Counted from the stretch's first letter, positions 46,217 to 58,064 are shown. The stretch is DNA of 64,000 nt from Eleusine coracana subsp. coracana (GCA_032690845.1 CM064430.1:6682949-6746948), one strand, 5' to 3'. Made by a program: numbers and translations. The notes: generated by a model from the letters alone, not told the origin.

Positions 46217-47753
46217 TATATGATGGTCTCGTTGTGTGCTACTAGTTTGTGTGTGTGTGCTAGTGTGTGAAAGTATGTGTGCTTGCAAGAAAGAATAAAT
46301 GTGTGACGAATAAGAAGCATTTCCCAGCCAGCTACTGGTAATTATGTATCCAAATCTAGGTTGGTCTGGTAAGAGTGCCTGTAAGTCTCATGTGTCTTTA
46401 CTGGTCGAATTTGTTGTATCATGCTAATTATATATACAAAAAAGCATTATCTAGTCATTGTTTCATTAGAGATTGGGGAAAACACATTAACTTTTTTGAA
46501 CTGAAAACAACATTAACTTAGCAGAGAAACTGACGTTAATACGGCAAGGGAGGCAGCATCGTCTATACCCCTCCATATTTAATTTAGAGGGCGTCCTCCT
46601 CAGAAATCAACCGTTTTTGCAAAAGCGGGCGTTCTGCAATACCCTCCCGCTGGACCGTTCCCGATGTTCTCGATCGCCATGCAAAAGCAGCAAAAAAAAT
46701 CAAAACCGGCCGACTGCTACGCTCAAACCCACAACCTCATGCATTGGGATTGGGTGGGCTAGCCAGTCGAGAGGAGAGAGACAATTATTACGAAGGGACT
46801 CTACTATCTATTTAATTACTTCTTGGTATTGTAAATTATGTCCTAAATATCCTCTAAAGTGAGTATGGAGAGGGAGTGTACCATATACACGGGGCACAGG
46901 GCGGAAAAAGCACACGTCGGTTGCTTGGCGTGAAACGATGGTGGATTTGATGGTTGTCGCTTTCGATTCTTCTTCTGTTTGCTTGCTTGCGGAGCTGTCC
47001 TCCCGTGCAATCACAAGTCCAAGATGAGCACAAACAGAATGTACTTAGCATCAATCTATCCGTACACCCCGTCTCTATCTAGAGATGGCGACACCTCTCA
47101 CAAGAGAGGTTTTGATCTCATCTGCGGTATTAGAAAAAACGCTGCCGAGAGCCCTGTCACTTGTAAATGTTGCATAGAACATCATCAGTGTCGCCATCCA
47201 TCTCTGGGTTGTCCTTGAAGATACAACACCAGTCATGATCTACCCTGGGTTATCGATAATCTTGGGCGCGGTCCACACATGATCCCTTCCACCGGCTTTG
47301 GGCAGCCCTCAGTTACTTGTAGTAGCAGGTCCGGGTGATGGTTTTCCTTTATTTGTCCGATCCCTCCAGTTGAATCCGAACTGACCCGGTGCTTAATTGC
47401 TACCAATGATGTCGTGCCTCCTCGCTTGACTTGATGCATTTTTGTGTGCTTGCCTTAATATACATTATCGTCACTCTGAAATTATCGACAATAGACCTTT
47501 CGCCTGAACATTTTTGTGCTCATATAACTGCTAGCAAAGTAGCAATAAACATCATCATAACATTACTTTTATAGTGTATTTTGAATTAAAAATTATCGAA
47601 TCGGTTGTTAGAGACTGTGTTATATGTTGGCAAAATGTTATAACAAGGAAGGCCGGAACGGAGTATGATTACAACTCACCCAATTAAGCAGAGAAGATGA
47701 GTGACAAGCAAGCAAAGAAACATACGTGACAAGCAGGTAAAATCTACAACAAT
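46217..47753. other. Spacer with an orphan promoter relic
   Basis: 46290 carries an AATAAA signal of the 45335 gene. About 46895-47045 resembles the 41.2-41.36 kb promoter on the plus strand (CACGTCGGTTGCTTGGCG, then GAGCTGTCCTCC and AGTCCAAGATGA), but no XIP coding sequence follows it. 47090-47450 is unassigned. Confidence 0.55.
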
Positions 47754-48815
47754 TATTCATTTATTCTTGCACGCATGCCTCGTTTTATTCTTGCCAGCTG
47801 GCATCTACGTACCAACAGCACATGCAGATGAAACGTGAATACAACATACATAATACAGACAGCTAGGCTGGAGCTCTCCACCACTAAGCCCACTGGATGG
47901 CGTAGCTGCTGTAATTTGACTGCTTGTCGGCGAATCGTTCCCAGATCATAATCCCGCCGTAGTTGGCGGCCTTCTGCACGACGGGTACCACGCCGTAGAA
48001 GAGGTTCTTGGGGTGGACGTAACCCACGACCTGCTCCGACGCCGGCAGGCCGACGTAGATCTGGGAATCCGGGTAGGCCTTGGTCCACTTTTCCCACTCC
48101 AGCTGCCAGTACGCGGCGCAGTACCCGTCCCCGTAGAACCTGACGTTGATGCGTCCGACGAGCCCGGTGGCGAGCGCCCGGTCCACTTGCCGGTCCGGGA
48201 ACTTGCACCTTGGCGTGGCCATCAGCTGCACCGGCGTCCGTGCCCGGAAGTCCTTATTGTAGTTCCACAGGCGCTTCGCCAGCACGTCGTAGTTGGCCGG
48301 AGACCCGGTCTCGATGAAGAAGTCGATGCCGTCCACGTAGGCGTCGCCGAACGGGCGGTGGGTGCCCGGGCGGGTTCCGGCGAGGTAGGTGAACCAGAGG
48401 TACTCGGCGAAGTCATCCGCTGCCTTGGCGCTGGGAAGCGAGTACCCGTTGCCGGAGCCGCCGATGGAGAGGTAGACGAGGTGGCCGTTTGACTGGCAGT
48501 GCTTGATGTCATCGCCGAGGCCGGGGATGGGGTGGCCTGAGATGTCGAGGTTGTACTTGCCGTGGCCGAAGACGTTGAGGAAGGAGATGACCACGATGGT
48601 GTACGTGCCGGTGTCGCAGGCCTCGCGGAGAGAGCCCTCCGCCTTGTTCCGGCCCCAGAACACGGTCACCTGCCCGGTCTTCCCCGTCGCCGCGGCCGGG
48701 CCGGCGAGGAAGACGGAGACGACGGCCACCAGGACAAGGACGGAGGCTGCCCTCCGCATTCGGGTTGGTGAGAGCGCCATTTCTTAACTGATGTGTTATT
48801 CGTGGTGTGAAGAAC
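47754..48815 (-). repeat. 1062-bp inverted repeat, copy 2
   Basis: Mirror of 41491-42552. The match stops abruptly on both sides. The upstream flank (48816 to about 49770) is still homologous to the flank of copy 1 but clearly diverged. Confidence 0.92.
47884..48780 (-). CDS. XIP-type xylanase inhibitor-like protein, copy A2
   Basis: Encodes the same 298 residues as the gene at 41526, in opposite orientation, with the same signal peptide, SIGG motif and DGIDFFIE (Phe for the catalytic Asp). Coding sequence, start context and proximal 3' region match copy A1. The promoter differs: the homologous TATA position is lost, and a different AT-rich stretch (ACATATAATGC, near 48838-48850) lies about 60 bp before the ATG. 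The two genes could thus make one protein under different control. A tandem error in assembly is unlikely to explain it, because the flanks differ. Confidence 0.9.
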   Translation of the reverse strand: MALSPTRMRRAASVLVLVAVVSVFLAGPAAATGKTGQVTVFWGRNKAEGSLREACDTGTYTIVVISFLNVFGHGKYNLDISGHPIPGLGDDIKHCQSNGHLVYLSIGGSGNGYSLPSAKAADDFAEYLWFTYLAGTRPGTHRPFGDAYVDGIDFFIETGSPANYDVLAKRLWNYNKDFRARTPVQLMATPRCKFPDRQVDRALATGLVGRINVRFYGDGYCAAYWQLEWEKWTKAYPDSQIYVGLPASEQVVGYVHPKNLFYGVVPVVQKAANYGGIMIWERFADKQSNYSSYAIQWA

Positions 48816-50130
48816 TGGCTAGAGCCAAGGCCGCAGTGCATTATATGTTGAATTGTCGAACCGTAGAGGTAGGAATACGCCAACCAGTCGAGAGAGAGAG
48901 ACAGAGAGATAATGTGGAGTATAATAAAATGACATTGGGTACATTGTTGAACAAAGGAAAGTTTTCAGCGCAGGTATCTAGCTTTTGACTATGCTTGATG
49001 TTGTTGATCGTGGACTAGCTTGGAGAACAGCATAGGAGCCAGCTGACAAGGCTAATAGTGAGCCAGGAACCGAAAACTTAGACATCGGTCGCCATCAATA
49101 TTAATTCGCGGCGCCAAGCAACCAACGTCGCGTCCGCCTCATTCAAATGTGTGCATGGTGACTTCCCTTTCGTGCATATGGATTATGCTATAAATGTATC
49201 TTATCCACTTGTTGACCAAGTTTTCTTATCTATTAACCATTGCTAGTCAGCTAAGTTATGTTATGTATGTTGTCACCATCAACCTTGAATTTACAAGAGA
49301 TTTGACTATTCCCATCCGATTAACACACATGACACACCTTACTATTAATCTGATACTAAGTCATCTCAAATATAATATGAACAAGCTGTGTACAACGATT
49401 AAGGTGACGCCTAGTAGCTTTTTTCTTTTACAAGTTGTGTGCAAAAGCTTCGCTGAGAGAAATATCAGTGGGGGGTGGGGGTGATATAGTAACGTTTTGT
49501 TTTCCTTTTACTCTTCTTTCTTACCGGGCCAGGCAGGAATCCTGTCTATTTTCCCGTTCCCAGGCTCATCGAAGAGCCAAGCCACTCCTATCGCCATCAC
49601 GACGTGTCCAGATTAAGCAGCTCCAACTCCAATCGTCGGGTCTATGACAATGACCGCACAACCGCAACCAAATGTGGGACGCGAAGAATCGAATATGCCC
49701 TGTCTGCAGAAATCCAGAACGACGAATCAACTGGGTACCTTATCGCAAACATTACCAATTCTGTTAACTTGCCAAAAACCCAATCCATGGAGGCATGAAG
49801 AACGTGCCACAGCTCACTGTTCACTGTGAGCTGCAGGTAAGTATTCCACAGCACAGCTCACTGTTCATCAGTAATGACTTCTTCCACAACACAAAATCAA
49901 CGTGCCACAGCTGGAGTGTTCTAACCAGGAGGAATAGCCGTGTAACCTTCATTTTTCTTCCGTTTTCTCGGATACGCTACAGGTTTGGCACCAGCAAACT
50001 GAGCTGTCTTTAGGCCTGGCACTGGAGGCCGTGGTGCTCCATTGTACACAACTTTTTCTACTGGAATGCAATAGCAGAAGAACCAACCAAGATTCAAAAG
50101 GTAAAAAAGGGATAGTCAATTAGTCATAAC
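48816..50130. other. Diverged upstream flank of copy A2 and 3' region of the RING gene
   Basis: 48816 to about 49770 is the diverged inverted counterpart of about 40190-41490. 49800-50130 should hold the 3' end of the minus-strand RING/coiled-coil gene. The phrase CACAGCTCACTGTTCA occurs twice there (49808 and 49853). Confidence 0.55.
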
Positions 50131-53100
50131 CTATGAAGAGGGTTGGTTCCTACAAACTTCATGTTTTTGTGCAACTTGCGCAGCTAAGGGATCAACTACA
50201 TTCCGAATCCTAGCATACTCTTGCCCCTTGAGATGCAGAGGCAGAAGAAGCCTTTCAAGATCAAAGTTTTCTCCATGATAGGCACAAAGCCTAACAAATA
50301 TGGACGCAGCGGTGCTGTAGGCAGATAGATTTGCAGCTATTTCAATGATTTCCAGCGTCTTAGGTAAATCAGGCATTACTGGTCCTAGAGCACTGATACG
50401 AGCCAACAGATCTTCATAATGACCAACCTTCATCGTAGTTGAAGTTTTTCTTAGTCGAGATATGCGAGTAGTTAATGACCTACGGAGGCATCCTTGGATC
50501 ATATCGAGACCATCATTATAAGTCTTCAACTTTGTCATTATTTTGTTCATCTCATTGACAAGTTCCACTAGTAGTTCATTTGATTCACTGGAATTCTGTT
50601 TCTGTGCTTCTAATAACCTGCTGCCATGGCTGATTCGGTCCTCTACAACTACAGTAATTAAAACCCCCTATTGTCAAAAGAATCATTTATGCCAAAGTAT
50701 GGAAACTTAGGACAGATGCTTACCTGTATTTCTCTGTTCGGCCTCCAAGCTCTTTTCTCCATTCATAATATTATTATGCATCAATCTGGTCCGCACTTGA
50801 AACTTGTTGGATACCTCAGATTTCTGGGCTCTATATTCTTGGATAAGCTCTCTTAGAGTAGCCTCAAGCCCTTGAGACCGATTGTATATGCTATGACATC
50901 CCTTAGCCACACTGCCACGCCTTTTGTCTGACTGACATGGGGTAACTCCTTTGATTCTGGCTAAAGCATCATTATTAGTCTTCAACTCTGTCGTCAGCTT
51001 CTTGTTCTCATTCACGGCTTTCCCTAGCTGTTCAGTTAATTTTACGGAATTCAATTTCTCTGCTTCCAATAACCTGTTGACATGGTCAATCTGGTCCACT
51101 AGCGCTAGTGGCATAAAACAGGTATATTAGAAAACATTCATTTATGCTGAAATATGGAAAGTACTGAGGCTGAATGAAAGCTTAAACTCTATACCTGCAT
51201 TTCTCTGTTCAACCTCTAAGTTCCTTTTCTCAATCATAGTTCTATTATGCTTCAAAGATGACATTTCCACATCCTTCTCGGAAATCTCAACTTGCTTTAA
51301 TCTGGCAAGTTCTCGATATTCTCTGAGCATTTGTTCCCGAGCAGCCTCATGAGTTCGCTCAGATTCAATCTGATATCGCACAGTCTGCTCTTTGAGTGCC
51401 TCTTCTAGAACTCTGGTCCTCTCAAGAGCTTCATTTTTCTCTGATATTGCGTTTTGCAACTCCCTATAGTTTATATTAATATCAGATCAAGATTAATTGT
51501 GTTAAGCAAATGATGTGAAAGCAAGAATACTTACTCCTTTAGTCTGGCCACTTCTTTATAAACCTGGCTTTGGGTCATGTAAGAATCATTACGCTGTAGT
51601 ATCCTTTCTGAATTCTAGTAGACATAAAAATGTGTAAATGATTAAGAAATATCAGCAGTCATAATCTCACAGCTTAACATTATGGTTTATATTTCTTAGT
51701 TCATTGCAGATGCTGAGGAATTCGCTCCTCAAGGTTTCACGGATAGGGCAACTTGAAGCTACCATAGTGGAAGCAGGATGCACTGAAGGATAATTTGCTT
51801 GTATATCTACATTAATTTGGTCTGGCACTGGGGCCACACTGGTCACCTGCCTCTGCAAAGTGGGGCGGCCTGGTTATGTGCAACAAGAGGTGACTACTGC
51901 AATATCAAAGCTCCAATCTCAGTGCTCAAACTGTATGCCGCATAAGAATCTTGGCATGTGATGCGGGAAAAAACTGTATCATCTTCCAATCAACATTTAT
52001 TTGAACATTTAAAAAAATGCCAGCATTTAGATATCAAAGAACGGCCCATCAGAAGGTTAATCCTAAATTAATAGGCACTGCCAATCATAATAAGATTTTA
52101 AAACTTACCAGCATACAGAAATCTTGGTTCCATCCTTGAGAACCTGGAATTTCTTTGACCACCTCAAAGTTCAGGTCCTGCGCCTCGTTTGAAGGAACAG
52201 AAAGCAAAGCTGTTCCTATTCTTTTGAACTGGGATGGAAGAGGAGGACCGGATATTGTACAAGACAGAGGTGGGAGCTCCAAGGGAGTGGTTTGCCTACA
52301 CATAAAGATTTTGTCAGCTATAATGCCTTATGAATCAATAGGAACATTTTTTATGCTGTATACATATTTATGACCTGTAACGGAAGTCACAGCTAAACAC
52401 CCTTAAGGCTTTCTCAGATCTTTGTGTCAATTTTCTAGTATCTTCCTTGTCAGAAGTTGAAAGGACAGGATGATTTGGAGCAATCTCCACCGCTTCAACT
52501 TCAATTCCTCCCTGTACTATCATAATGGTGGCAGGAAGATGTCCAAATCTATCTAGGCTCAAAGCACTTTGTTTTGTTGGAGATGCAGAATGCTCCAGCC
52601 CAACCTTTTCATCTGGTTCTGTTTCAGTTTCAGTGTTCATGGGTTCAGCCAACAAATATGCACCCATTTTCTTCGCTGATTTATCATCCACATCAGTTCC
52701 ATTTGAAGGTGAAGGCAGGGAAGCTAATGCTGGATGCAGGGGTGATATTTCCGTAACTTTGCGCTTTTTAGCAGGAAACAGCACAGAACTTATGTATTGT
52801 AGGTTGCGATCGGATCTGTAAATTGTTTGAAGAACATATAAGATCCTGCGTCAACAAAATAAAATGCATACAGGGAACTGTAAAGAAAATTGTTACAGCT
52901 GTAGAGCTATAACAAGAAGGCCGGGCCTGGTGCAGCGGTAGAGCATACCGCCTGTAACCAACAGGTCCCGGGTTCGAGCCGCGGTCTCCCCGCATTGCAC
53001 AGGCGGGGGTAAGGCCTGCCGCTGACACCCTTCCCCAGACCCCGCACAGTGCGGGAGCTCTCAGCACTGGATACGGCCTTTTTTGTAGAGCTATAACAAA

Positions 53101-55118
53101 AATCGCATGTGAAACCTGATAGGCATGCTTAATAGTCTAGTGGAGTAATAGAAAGAAACGGACTACTTGATTCATGATGGCATGCTTCAAAGCCAGAGTT
53201 ACCTAGGTGACATATAGGAACCTTTGGAACAGAAAGTGACATGTAGATCCGTTTCCAGAGGAACATAACAGAAGAGAGATTATAAACTCATTAAAGAACC
53301 ATGGCTGTACTTGATCTTAGTTACACCAGGGTGCCTAGGCATTCCCTACGCTCTCTAAGGGGTTGAGTCACCACATGAAGCCACAATGCCACAAAAATCA
53401 AGGGTACAAATAGTTAATATTAGTACGAAAGTTGGTTTGAAAATTGGCACAATGCCACAAAAACCATGCAAATGCTATTCTACACCTAGGGTGTTCAGTA
53501 TTATTCTACAACCAACTAATTTACTGAATAAAATTTTGTTTCGGAGATGATAATTACCGAGAGTATATTGGTTAAAAATAATATTTACCGAGAAAAATTC
53601 AGTAATTTCTGTCTGTTTTGTTCAGTAATTAGTAGCAGAATAAGACTGAACACCCTAGGTGTAGAATAGGACTGCCACAAAAACCAAAGGGTACAGCAAT
53701 AAAGTTAATATTTATGAAAATTGACAAAGCCATGATGCTTTAGCTGCTATTACTATTTTCAGTTTTCTGTTGTATTGTTGCTTGGCACTGCTTGCATGCT
53801 ACAAATTTTACAGGAATGATGAGGAGAAAAAGGGTAGGGGCATGAATAGAACAGGAGTATGTCAATAATCATTGCCGAACCACTTGTTTCTGAAGGATTA
53901 GTGATGAATACCGACAAGACCTGAGCTTCACCAGTGGAGAACACCCCAAATTAGTGTTGCATGTAGGGCAATATTTGATATCTTCATCCTCAAACTTCCG
54001 AGATATGCATTTCTGGCAAACTGATCAAAACATACCATTTTATGATCTGATCAGGATTTAAGGAGAAAGAAAGCCTAAATATAAAGAATATTTTATGAAA
54101 TCACCCTAAGGCTCTATGCAATAACAGTGCAAGATAAAAAAAAATACAAGTGTGTACTTGAAAACAAATGAACTGGTGACAGGTACGAAAAGAAAGACGA
54201 AAACAAGATTAACTGATACTTATGGCACATCTGCTACAATATAGGCCAAACAAGTTAAGGCAAAGGGAATCACTTCGTATATTGGTACAAAATCTTGGCA
54301 GGCAAATTATGCGCCACGAATAAATTGAATTTATCATCCAATAAAATTCCATACAATTCGGGCACTTTCCTAATAAACAAGGCAGCAAAGACTAGGATGC
54401 TGAACCAAATCATTTCATTTAGAAACACATTTTAAAAATAAAGTGCTTTCCGGGTTGCTAAAGGCTTCGCTTCAAGTTTGGTGCCCTTTCCATTTTTGAC
54501 AAAATTTATTAGTTCAACACTCAATTTCCAGACCAAAACAGCAATATTTCAGATGATTCGCGGTGATTCCCGACATTCTACAACATAATCAAAGCTTAAT
54601 AAAGTAACAAGAGTGTGCGATTCTTCCTAAAAACATTTGCTCATATTGAAGAACAAATAGTAAGGTAATCAAGATAATTTCCTCTGCGCCAAACAAAAAA
54701 GGGTACATTTTTAAGGGAAAAATCAACAAACAAATTGGCAGGGCGTTTCCCGGTTTTTCCCCCGAAGAACCAATGCCCATTTCACGCATCAAGAAACACT
54801 ACTGCTCGGCACTCCACTGATCCTCTGCGCGCGCGAGAGAGAATGGTAGAAGGAACTGCATGAGGAGCTCACATGAGTGGAGGCACTCGGAGACGGTGGT
54901 GGCGTCACGGAGGATGCGACCACACAGGCCGCAGGTAACCCTCGGCGGACGCTTGAGCGGCGCACGCGGATCAATGCCACTTCATCCTCGCCATCGCCGC
55001 CCAGCACGGAGGCGGCGCGAGGGAGAATTTTGACCGGCACCGGCGCAGCGGTGGCCCGGCAGGGCGGGACGGCCGGCAGCGGCGAGGTTTTCCTCCTGTC
55101 CGACCGCAACCGCACCAT
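50131..55118 (-). CDS. RING finger (DRIP/PCGF type) plus long coiled-coil protein, exon 1 frameshifted
   Basis: Exons: 55118-54873, 54020-53921, 52815-52375, 52295-52109, 51852-51679, 51614-51535, 51463-51195, 51104-50724 and 50648-50131. Exons 2-9 stay open for 2150 bp and keep phase. A C3HC4 RING spans exons 1-2 (TCGLCGRILRD, ECLHS, then FCQKCI and YCPTC), followed by KLRSDRNLQYI and FPAKKRKV, as in DRIP-type E3 ubiquitin ligases. Exons 6-9 are heptad-rich (EELQNAISEKNEALER, NRLLEAEKLNSVKL). The RAWUL domain of DRIP proteins was not seen. The ATG at 55118 (GCCATGG) is in a different frame from the RING: RVRRSSVRRG is followed by TCGLCGR only if one base is missing between them. So this is either a broken allele, a sequence error or a gene with another start. 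Likely role if intact: nuclear ubiquitin ligase with a dimerising tail (inference). Confidence 0.7.
52916..53084 (+). mobile_element. Au-type SINE in intron 2 of the RING gene
   Basis: tRNA-derived head with box A-like GGTGCAGCGGTAGAG and box B GGGTTCGAGCC. A grass Au SINE body (CCCTTCCCCAGACCCCGCAC) and a T-rich tail follow. The target duplication GTAGAGCTATAACAA flanks it perfectly (52901-52915 and 53085-53099). It lies opposite to the host gene. Confidence 0.88.
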
Positions 55119-57439
55119 GGCGGAGACTGGGAGAGTGAGTGGGTTTCTTCGGGGAGAGTGGGGTTCTTCTGCCTTTCGGCCTGGGCCAGTTTGTCAGGCT
55201 TCGTTGGGGTCTTCTCCCGTGGACAAAGCGTTGACTGATCAAAATTGTTACTCTCTTCGGTTTTACAAAATATCCAGTTGACAGACTCAGCTCAAATACT
55301 CGATCGAAATTGTCAAAATAAAACTTACATTGAATATTTCAAAGATTTAGTGTCTAAACACGTTTTGAAGGGGTGACAGAACTGGACGATAATTCTAGGG
55401 TGGCAGAAAAAAGTTGCATATCTAATTTTCAACCAAAAGTTGCATGTCTAATTTTCAGTTGATTAAGAGTTTGGATAACTTTCAATTACCGCTTTGATTC
55501 GTATTTTGATTTAACAGTTTATAATTATTATACAGATAATTCTATAAAAGAAAAATCAAAATACAAAGTAATAAATCATGTAAAAAATCAAAATACGAAG
55601 TAACAAATCATGTATTAAAAGCTTTCAGTCAATTAAAAGTTAGAAAATATGCAAAAGTTTTGCACCACACGGCTATGATAATGTCAAACCTTACGTCATG
55701 ACAAGTTATGATCAGTCACCAAACAACTCTGAAAACTATCGATATTTCTAGGTTGAAAAAAATGACAATTTGCTTCATGGTCTGTTTGATAGACGCCAAT
55801 GTTCTCTAGCTAAACACAAAAATAAAGATGGATCACAAGAGTACATTGATCAGTCCGAATTTTCCTAAATAAATTAGTCCATGATCAATTTTAACAAATA
55901 AAGAGTCAATAAATCCTATGATGTCGAGTTACATATTTCATTTGCACTAGTTAAGAACATAGAAACACAATCATGAATCATGAAACAGTTTAGGAGGTGA
56001 ACTGACGGAAGCCTTTTTTTTTTTTTTTTTTTGAGAACATGACAGAAGTTAAATGGCTAAAGCGTTCCTGGGCTATTATTTACTGGAGGAGCCATGCCTT
56101 TGTTCCTGGGCCGTTTTCTGGACAGGCAAGGCAGATGGGCAATTTTCTGGGCAGACCACATCTGGGCCTTTATTCCTGGACCGGTTTGTTACTGGGCTAA
56201 ACGTGAGTTTTTCTCTTTTTGTTTATGCAAACATTAGTTTAGACTGGAGAGCAGTACGTACATTACCAAAATTAGGGCGTCCCTGCCGCCGCCTCCCCTC
56301 CCCCAGTTCCTCCACTGTTTTGAAGGTTATGAGTGAGTTTTCTGGCCATTTTAGCTTAATTTCACTTAAGAACACAAAGATGTTCATAAATAGGCTTTCA
56401 GTATAAGTATTGAAGGTAAATGTTCGGTGATCTCCATTTAAATTCCTGGTATGGTTTCATAATTTTATCAGTTTGCTTGAAATCGGTTGTATCAAATGTA
56501 ATTCATTCTCTAATTTCTAAACAAGATTGGTTATTCTTAAACCATCATTTGATATCTGTGAGTTAATTGCTTCAGTATAATGTTGTTGTTTTTTTATCTT
56601 CTCTTGGTTTGATTTTGTCAAATAAGAAATTTATCTTCTCTTGGTTTGATTTTGTCAAATAAGAAAGAGAAAAAAGAAGAAGAAAATGGGATATGGACTC
56701 ATGGCCACCTAGGCCGTCGTCATCCTCATCCTGACCATCGCGGCCGTCAATCTCCAAAGAATTAGTATTGTGTTTAATTTTGAAAGCGTACATGGCGCAC
56801 GTGTGGTCGCATTGAGGCCGTGCATCGACGACGTGGTGCAGGACTGCAGGGCTTGGAGCTACGTTGTCACCGGGTGTGCGGAGACGAGGGTTAATATAAT
56901 GGCCGGAGGCCAAGGACGTGAGACGCCCAAGCGGTGCTCGGTCTGCTGCTGCCACACTCCCCAGTATCGCCGTGCGCTACCACAGCACGGAGCAGCATTA
57001 CCATTCGTCCATATTTTGGCATGCCATCGCGTGCTAGGTGGTACTAATACTACTGCACTGTCCGCCGCAACAAATAAGTTGGTGAGGAAATGAAACTAAT
57101 GAATTCTGATATATAGGGGCAGCAAACACAACTACACAAGCGCACAAGAGTGGTTGATACCTGTCGGTTTGCAAACCGAAAGGCTTCATCACAGAGCACC
57201 TTTACAGTGTTCAGTAGTTCATCATAGAGCTGCTATACTATTACTTTAGCCACAAATCTATATCAGGTCTGACCATCCATATATGCTAGGACGCTAGGTT
57301 ACCCTACCAAAATAAAATGCTCTGAACCCAGGTTGCGCAAACATTCAGGTAAAGTCCAACAATAAATCACTTGCATCTATATTGATCCCATGTCTTGCCA
57401 AACCTTATAATAACTGCCCAGGCATCTCCCATCTGCACT
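55119..57439. other. Region between the RING gene and the coiled-coil exon array
   Basis: No gene recognised. 55119 to about 55300 is the RING gene leader and promoter. 55560-55620 repeats an AAAATCAAAATAC phrase. Poly-T occurs near 56017-56032. 56593-56666 is an exact 37-bp tandem duplication. 56770-57090 is GC-rich but has no family motif. 57120-57439 is probably the 3' end of the array gene. Confidence 0.45.
56593..56666. repeat. Exact 37-bp tandem duplication
   Basis: Two adjacent copies begin at 56593 and 56630, each starting TTTATCTTCTCTTGG. It looks like recent slippage. Confidence 0.85.
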
Positions 57440-57687
57440 TCAATATTCTGTCCGTTGCACTTCATCCCACATTCTGCCAACCTTCTCAGTGATTTTGCAG
57501 TGGAGCCTCTCAAGTGCATCATTTGCTAATATATGTATATACAGGGCCGGTCCAGAGATTTCAGGGGCCCAGGGCGAAAGTAAAAACTGTGGCCCTCTCA
57601 ACTTAATATGCATTACATGTTCTTCTAAATTAAAATAGTGTGTTCGAGTATGGCAACTATCATCAGCTCGTCTAGCTAGGTTCCTTA

Positions 57688-58064
57688 GGCCATTTTTAAT
57701 GGGCCTTTCATTCACATTTAATTAGGTGCCACATCAGAAAAAAGGATAACATGACAACATATTTAATATGAAAGAGAGGAAAATCTTTTCATCCTAGTGA
57801 AAGGTCATTGCATTTTTTCCAAGTCAATGAAAGGATGATGAAAGATGCATTAAGTGCTCTTTCTTTCATTCTCCAAGTGGTTATATAATTTGTATGGCTT
57901 ATTTGATATCACATCATACAACAATTTAATGTTCAGCAATCATATGAAATTGTGAAATGAAAGGAGACATTGAAAGAGACACTTTCATTCTCCTGTAAAA
58001 AAACAAAAAAGCTGATGTAGTAGTCTTGGTAACAGTAAAATGAAAGTCCTCATTGAGAATGGTC
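57688..58064. mobile_element. MITE nested in the hAT element
   Basis: Ends GGCCATTTTTAATG and, from the right, GACCATTCTCAATG, flanked by TTA (57685-57687 and 58065-58067), as in Harbinger-type MITEs. 377 bp, AT-rich. Confidence 0.7.

Noticed and set aside
41491..48815. Assembly duplication as the explanation for the identical XIP copies
   Set aside because: Not excluded, but less likely: the flanks are homologous yet diverged, and each side has its own insertions. An artefact would copy the flanks as well.
52921..52995. tRNA gene
   Set aside because: Boxes A and B are present but no cloverleaf acceptor stem closes. The body and T-rich tail with target duplications show it to be a SINE.
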